Source: Anaerolineae bacterium
Lineage (GTDB): Bacteria; Chloroflexota; Anaerolineae; UBA4142; SHND01
Direction of reading: 5' to 3'
Length of the DNA: 64,000 nucleotides
NCBI GenBank assembly: GCA_020851635.1
Contig: JADZCJ010000053.1
Location: 1 to 64,000, forward strand
This document shows, one piece after another, positions 60,729 through 64,000 of this stretch (position 1 is the first letter of the stretch; every line of letters begins with the position of its first letter). The translations under genes and the position numbers were made by a program. The notes under the pieces were generated by a model. That model had not been told where the DNA came from and made no database searches. It was given only the letters and a program-made list of their open reading frames with translations.

Positions 60729-61174
60729 GTTCACGCGAATATCCCACATTTCCGATTCCGGGTGTTGGCGTGGTGTGTTTTCTTGGCGAATCCGTGCTGT
60801 TGGTGCGGCGCGGCAAGGAGCCGCGGCGGGGAGAATGGAGCATTCCCGGCGGGGCAGTCGAGTTGGACGAGACGACGCGCGAAGCGGCGCTGCGCGAATT
60901 TGGCGAAGAATGCGGCGGCGCTTGCGAGCTCGGCGGTCTGGTTGAAGTGTTGGATTTGATCCAGCGAGATGAGCAGGGGCGCATCAAATACCATTATGTT
61001 TTGATTGATTTTTGGGGGGAGTGGCTGGGTGGTCAACTAAAAGCGGGCGATGATGTGATGGACGCGCATTGGGTGTCGCCGCGCGAATTGGATTCCTACG
61101 GCTTGCCGTCGTGGACGCGGGCGGTGATTGAAAAGGCGATCGCGTTGCGAAAGGAGCAATCGAGCGCGCGATGA
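60725..61174 (+). CDS. Nudix hydrolase
   Basis: 149 residues. The Nudix box is complete: GGAVELDETTREAALREFGE followed by ECG (G-x5-E-x7-RE-x2-EE-x-G). The N-terminus VGVVCFLGESVLLVRRGKEP and C-terminal WVSPRELDSYGLP are typical of ADP-ribose- or NTP-sanitising members. Start ATG 60725 overlaps the recJ stop, and its own stop overlaps the next start (ATGA). Confidence 0.93.
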   Translation: MSSREYPTFPIPGVGVVCFLGESVLLVRRGKEPRRGEWSIPGGAVELDETTREAALREFGEECGGACELGGLVEVLDLIQRDEQGRIKYHYVLIDFWGEWLGGQLKAGDDVMDAHWVSPRELDSYGLPSWTRAVIEKAIALRKEQSSAR

Positions 61175-61557
61175 GTCCGCGCTGGTCCGTCTTGATTACG
61201 GGCGCAGTGGGGCTGGTCCTCGCGGCGCTTTTTTATTTGCTGGCAGCCGAGATGAACGGGGCGCTGCGCGTGTTGATCATGATTCCCGACGCGAGCATAG
61301 TGATCTTTCTGATCCTGCTCGCCATATCGCTGCTCGAAATTGCTTTGATGATGTATGCGTTGGCGAGTCTGGCAGCGCGAGTCCCTGTTCTGTTTCTGTG
61401 TGTGATTGCGGGTGGCTATGTCGCCTTTGCGGGCGTTTACACCCTGATGTATGGGTTATTTGTGCCGGACGCGCGCGGCATGCAGGCGCTTGCAGGGCTG
61501 GCGCTCGTGCGTTGGCTTACCTTGTGGTTTCTGCCATTTCGCAAAGAAACTATGTGA
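61171..61557 (+). CDS. Small membrane protein, four helices
   Basis: 128 residues with four predicted membrane segments: LITGAVGLVLAALFYLLAAE, ASIVIFLILLAISLLEIALM, VPVLFLCVIAGGYVAFAGVY and MQALAGLALVRWLTLWFLPF. No family recognised. Coupled by a 4-nt overlap to the Nudix gene, so it forms the end of a recJ-nudix-membrane operon. Confidence 0.75.
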   Translation: MSPRWSVLITGAVGLVLAALFYLLAAEMNGALRVLIMIPDASIVIFLILLAISLLEIALMMYALASLAARVPVLFLCVIAGGYVAFAGVYTLMYGLFVPDARGMQALAGLALVRWLTLWFLPFRKETM

Positions 61558-61595
61558 GACCGTTTCTATTCCGAGTAGCTTTTATTGCCTGACAC

Positions 61596-61673
61596 AAGGA
61601 AACGCGAATTCCCGCGAATCATTTCGAATAAAGATCAGAATTAGCCCAAATTCGCGCAGATTCGCGTTTTCCT
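61596..61673. repeat. Palindromic intergenic repeat, family ACGCGAAT-x-CGCGAAT (copy 2)
   Basis: AAGGAAACGCGAATTCCCGC (61596-61615) continues to GAATC and is answered by an inverted copy, ATTCGCGCAGATTCGCGTTT (61650-61669) then TCCT. The arms are about 24 nt with a 29-nt spacer. The arms resemble copy 1 at 6213-6266. Fills most of the 165-bp gap between the membrane protein and the DUF167 gene. Confidence 0.7.
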
Positions 61674-61722
61674 ACGAGTTGTCGTGATAGAATCTGTCAG
61701 CTCATTAAAGCTAGAGGGAATA

Positions 61723-62010
61723 ATGTTTCAAGAATCGAGAGACAGAGTTACGTTCAACGTCAAAGTCATTCCGCGCGCAAAACGGGATGAGATTGTGGGT
61801 GTGGAAAATGACGCGGTCAAGATTCGACTGAACGCGCCGCCCGTAGAAGGACGCGCCAACCAAGCGCTGGTCAAATTCCTCGCCAGGGCGTTGGGCGTTT
61901 CACGATCGCAAATCGAGATTGTGGGCGGCGCCACATCGCGGCACAAGCGGGTGCGCGTCAGCGGGGTTGGGCTGCAAGTGGCACAAGCAAGACTGCTGCC
62001 ACCAAATTGA
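61723..62010 (+). CDS. DUF167-family protein (YggU-like)
   Basis: 95 residues from ATG 61723, which has GAGGGA 4 nt upstream; a GTG at 61684 is the alternative. Signature parts are VKVIPRAKRDEIVG, IRLNAPPVEGRANQALVKFL and GATSRHKRVRVSG. Small conserved protein, function unknown. It converges with the zinc-ribbon gene. Confidence 0.9.
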   Translation: MFQESRDRVTFNVKVIPRAKRDEIVGVENDAVKIRLNAPPVEGRANQALVKFLARALGVSRSQIEIVGGATSRHKRVRVSGVGLQVAQARLLPPN

Positions 62011-62087
62011 AGCGAATAAACTGCCGCTCGTCTGCAAGACAAAAAGCATCACAGCGTGGGTATGATGTCGGCATGACAAGGAAGGGG

Positions 62088-62786
62088 TCAAGGGGCGAGG
62101 ATTCTTTCGCAGTTTGTGCAGAAAACGAGTTCGTTGCCGAGTTTGAGACGAGAGATGAGACCGCTGGGGACAGCGGTCCCGCACGCGATGCACGAAGCAG
62201 CATGGACGCGCACAACAGCGCGTCCTTTTTTTGTTTCACGGAGGTAATCGTATGTCCGCAAGACCTCGATAGAGAGTTGAGCGCGGAGGGCCTGGCGCTT
62301 GAGCTCGATATCGGCGTCGTCGGCAGTGAGTTGGTCGAGCCGGCGGCGCTCCTGAGCGTGGCGGGCTTTGGTTTCCGCCGCGATTTTGGCGTGGGTGGAC
62401 TGTTTTTCGCTGACGCCGCGTTCCGCGGCTTCGAGTTGCTCCATGAGCGTGAGGGTCTGGTCTTCCAATTCGCCCTGACGACGCCGGAGCATCTGTTCGT
62501 CCCGGTTCAAATCCGCCAGTTCCTTGGCATTGGTGATGCGTCCGCTGTAGAGCCGGTCACTGACCTGCTTGAGCTTGTCGGACAAGCTGCCGGTTTCAAG
62601 TTCGAGGGCGCGCAATTTTGATTCCAGTTCCGCCTTGCCGCGTGCGTCCTGCTCATAGGCAGTGCGAGCATCGTCCATAGCTGCAACATCGGCAAGTTTT
62701 GTTTCGAGTGTATCGCGCAAATCGGCGTTCTTGTCACTTCGTGTATCCAAGTCTTGAAGTTCCGCGAGGAGGGTAATTTGATTCAT
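62088..62786 (-). CDS. Coiled-coil protein with C4 zinc ribbon
   Basis: 232 residues. A long coiled coil (residues 5-175, DTRSDKNADLRDTLETKLAD onward) is followed by a C-terminal zinc ribbon with CIACGTAVP and CTNCERIL (C-x2-C ... C-x2-C). This is the C4-type zinc ribbon family (CT398/HP0958-like), associated in other bacteria with flagellar or protein-binding roles. Here it stands alone, minus strand. A plus-strand hairpin plus T7 lies inside its coding region. Confidence 0.88.
   Translation of the reverse strand: MNQITLLAELQDLDTRSDKNADLRDTLETKLADVAAMDDARTAYEQDARGKAELESKLRALELETGSLSDKLKQVSDRLYSGRITNAKELADLNRDEQMLRRRQGELEDQTLTLMEQLEAAERGVSEKQSTHAKIAAETKARHAQERRRLDQLTADDADIELKRQALRAQLSIEVLRTYDYLRETKKGRAVVRVHAASCIACGTAVPSGLISRLKLGNELVFCTNCERILAP
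62204..62232 (+). terminator. Terminator-like hairpin on the plus strand, inside the zinc-ribbon gene
   Basis: GGACGCGC (62204-62211), loop ACAACA, GCGCGTCC (62218-62225) and seven T. Perfect stem. It would end the DUF167 transcript 190 bp past its stop, within the 3' part of the convergent gene. Confidence 0.5.
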
Positions 62787-62843
62787 GAAAACGGGAATTC
62801 CTTAAATTTTGCGCGCGCGAGCGATATAGGTGGGGAATACCTA

Positions 62844-62872
62844 TTGACATGACCCCTAAAATACGTAATAAT
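62844..62872 (+). promoter_or_regulatory. Sigma-70-type promoter of the mraZ-rsmH cluster
   Basis: Consensus TTGACA (62844-62849), a 16-17-bp spacer and TAATAA/AATAAT (62866-62872). It lies directly upstream of the MraZ operator repeats. Confidence 0.7.
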
Positions 62873-62883
62873 GTGGCACACAG

Positions 62884-62920
62884 TGGGGCGGAGTGGGAGA
62901 AAGTGGTGGAAATCTCCCAC
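62884..62920 (+). promoter_or_regulatory. MraZ operator (TGGG-type repeats)
   Basis: TGGGG (62884), TGGGA (62894) and TGGTG (62904) recur with an exact 10-bp period, the arrangement bound by MraZ at its own promoter in studied bacteria. An overlapping inverted pair, GTGGGAGA (62893-62900) and TCTCCCAC (62913-62920), can form a hairpin. Confidence 0.8.
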
Positions 62921-62968
62921 AAATGATGTCCCTGGTGGGGAATTTCAGAACGCCTGTTCTACGCGATT

Positions 62969-63415
62969 ATGTTTCTTGGCGAATATGCTCACAATCTTGA
63001 CGACAAGGGGCGTTTGACCCTTCCCGCGCGGTGGCGCGAAGAGTTGGGTCAACACGTCGTCGTCACGCGCGGGATGGAAACTTGCCTCATGGTCTTTCCC
63101 GCCGCGAAATTTGAGACCTTTTTACATGAAATCAATACGGTTGGAATGACCGCCGCGGACGCGCGCGGATTATCGCGCTTTTTTAGCAGCAAGGCAACCG
63201 ATGACGAACTCGACAAGCAGGGCAGAGTCTCGCTGCCGCTGAACCTACGCGAGTTTGCGCATTTGAACGGCGAAGTGATGGTGGTGGGCGCGTTCGATCG
63301 TATCGAGTTGTGGAGCCCCGCACAGTATACCCTGTGGGACGAGGAATTGGTCAAGAGTATTCCCGATATGTCCGAACGGGTGAATCAAGCTCTGCAGCGA
63401 ATTCGTTCCAAGTAG
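62969..63415 (+). CDS. mraZ: Transcriptional regulator MraZ
   Basis: 148 residues with two SpoVT/AbrB half-repeats: MFLGEYAHNLDDKGRLTLPA and DKQGRVSLPLNLREFAHL. MraZ forms rings and represses the division/cell-wall cluster, including itself. The operator repeats lie just upstream. rsmH begins 76 bp later. Confidence 0.97.
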   Translation: MFLGEYAHNLDDKGRLTLPARWREELGQHVVVTRGMETCLMVFPAAKFETFLHEINTVGMTAADARGLSRFFSSKATDDELDKQGRVSLPLNLREFAHLNGEVMVVGAFDRIELWSPAQYTLWDEELVKSIPDMSERVNQALQRIRSK

Positions 63416-63429
63416 CAAAGGGTTTGTGC

Positions 63430-63486
63430 GGCGCGCCGGGGACAAGCGCGCGCCATGGAACCGGATGAACGTCCGGTGGGACGTTC
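63430..63486 (+). promoter_or_regulatory. Candidate RNA switch in the mraZ-rsmH gap: mutually exclusive hairpins
   Basis: A first stem GGCGCGC (63430-63436) / GCGCGCC (63448-63454) is followed by two overlapping alternatives. One is ACCGGA (63460-63465) / TCCGGT (63472-63477). The other is GAACGTCC (63467-63474) / GGACGTTC (63479-63486). The two cannot form at once because bases 63467-63477 are shared. The second ends 5 nt before the rsmH ATG. Confidence 0.45.
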
Positions 63487-63491
63487 GAGAA

Positions 63492-64000
63492 ATGAAATCC
63501 CATATCCCTGTTTTGCTCGATGAGGTTATTCAAGCGCTCGCACTCAGGGTCAACGGGACGTATATTGACGGGACGCTCGGGGCGGGGGGGCACGCCGAAG
63601 CGATCCTCAAGGCGACGGCGCCAGCCGGAAGATTGTTGGGGTTGGATGGTGACCCGCAGGCGCTGGACATTGCCAAAGAAACACTCGCTCCCTATCAAGA
63701 CCGCGTAATTCTGGTCCGTTCGAACTTTACACAAATCTATACTGTCGCCGCCGCGCACGAATTTATTCCCGCCGATGGTGTGCTGCTGGACCTCGGGCTT
63801 TCGTCCATGCAGCTCGCAAACCTCGAACGCGGTTTTTCGTTTTTGAGCGACTCGCTCGACATGCGGATGGACAACCGCAGCGAGCTAACCGCGAGCGAGA
63901 TTGTGAACGAGTATGAGGAAAAGGAACTGGCGGACTTGATATTCAAATTGGGCGAGGAACATGCTTCACGACGAATTGCGCGGCGGATTATAGAGAATCG
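63492..64000 (+). CDS. rsmH: 16S rRNA m4C1402 methyltransferase RsmH (5' part; cut by window edge)
   Basis: The first 169 residues. HIPVLLDEVIQAL, YIDGTLGAGGHAEAIL (AdoMet-binding loop), LGLDGDPQAL and GVLLDLGLSSMQL are diagnostic of RsmH (MraW). It N4-methylates C1402 of 16S rRNA. It is always next to mraZ at the start of the division/cell-wall cluster. The start has GAGAA directly before the ATG and a structured upstream region. Confidence 0.97.
   Translation, partial: MKSHIPVLLDEVIQALALRVNGTYIDGTLGAGGHAEAILKATAPAGRLLGLDGDPQALDIAKETLAPYQDRVILVRSNFTQIYTVAAAHEFIPADGVLLDLGLSSMQLANLERGFSFLSDSLDMRMDNRSELTASEIVNEYEEKELADLIFKLGEEHASRRIARRIIEN

Noticed and set aside
1-64000. Insertion sequences, prophage or integrase genes
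   Set aside because: No transposase, integrase or phage structural gene was recognised on either strand; only palindromic repeats and one R-M unit suggest mobility.

Overview
The window reads as a GC-rich chromosomal segment of a Chloroflexota bacterium, probably Anaerolineae-like. This is inferred from gene style only, because no rRNA or other decisive marker is present. The style includes lipoproteins with long Thr/Pro linkers, clan-A glycoside-hydrolase-like proteins, dense arrays of multi-membrane glycosyltransferases, a seven-iron ferredoxin, TTG/GTG starts, and several genes with a -10 box only 6-10 nt before the ATG (apparently leaderless). The left edge cuts a membrane protein and the right edge cuts rsmH.

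Layout: 1-414, N-terminus of a membrane protein and tRNA-Val(CAC), both minus. 415-4545, a promoter and long leader, a methyltransferase plus PmeII-like endonuclease pair (type II R-M), a small unknown gene, an anchored Thr/Pro-rich protein and a CPBP protease. 4574-9143, a clan-A hydrolase lipoprotein, a cellulose-synthase-like GT2, remains of an O-antigen-ligase-like gene, and an MBL hydrolase. 9141-14353, the glycolate oxidase genes glcD, glcE and glcF, with glcF separated from glcDE by an alkyltransferase-like (ATL) gene and a GxxExxY gene. 14373-21352, a palindromic repeat, a second CPBP protease, ybaK, a TPR-like lipoprotein, a zinc-type dehydrogenase with a structured leader, a lectin-fold protein, DUF309 and a frameshifted Uma2 gene. 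21366-29892, ferredoxin, a DUF422-like carotenoid protein, vWA and DUF1444 proteins, two enoyl-CoA hydratases, an oxidoreductase, a thiolase and a methyltransferase-fold protein.

29959-57945 is a surface-glycan region. It holds two tandem clan-A hydrolase-like paralogues (one with LysM), a prenyltransferase/squalene-cyclase-repeat protein, a DUF362 protein, and twelve GT-C-type membrane glycosyltransferases (seven GT39-like, three GT87-like, two PIG-V-like). With these come a DPM/GtrB-type GT2, a GT4 and a UPF0104-type flippase-like protein. Together they could build a polyprenyl-linked cell-surface glycan, with the GT2 supplying polyprenyl-phosphate sugars to the GT-C enzymes. This is the most system-like part of the window; the product is unknown.

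57981-64000 is housekeeping: fmt, divergent recJ, Nudix, a small membrane protein, DUF167, a C4 zinc-ribbon coiled-coil protein, and the start of the division/cell-wall cluster mraZ-rsmH. The last has a textbook MraZ operator (TGGG repeats every 10 bp) and two mutually exclusive hairpins before rsmH.
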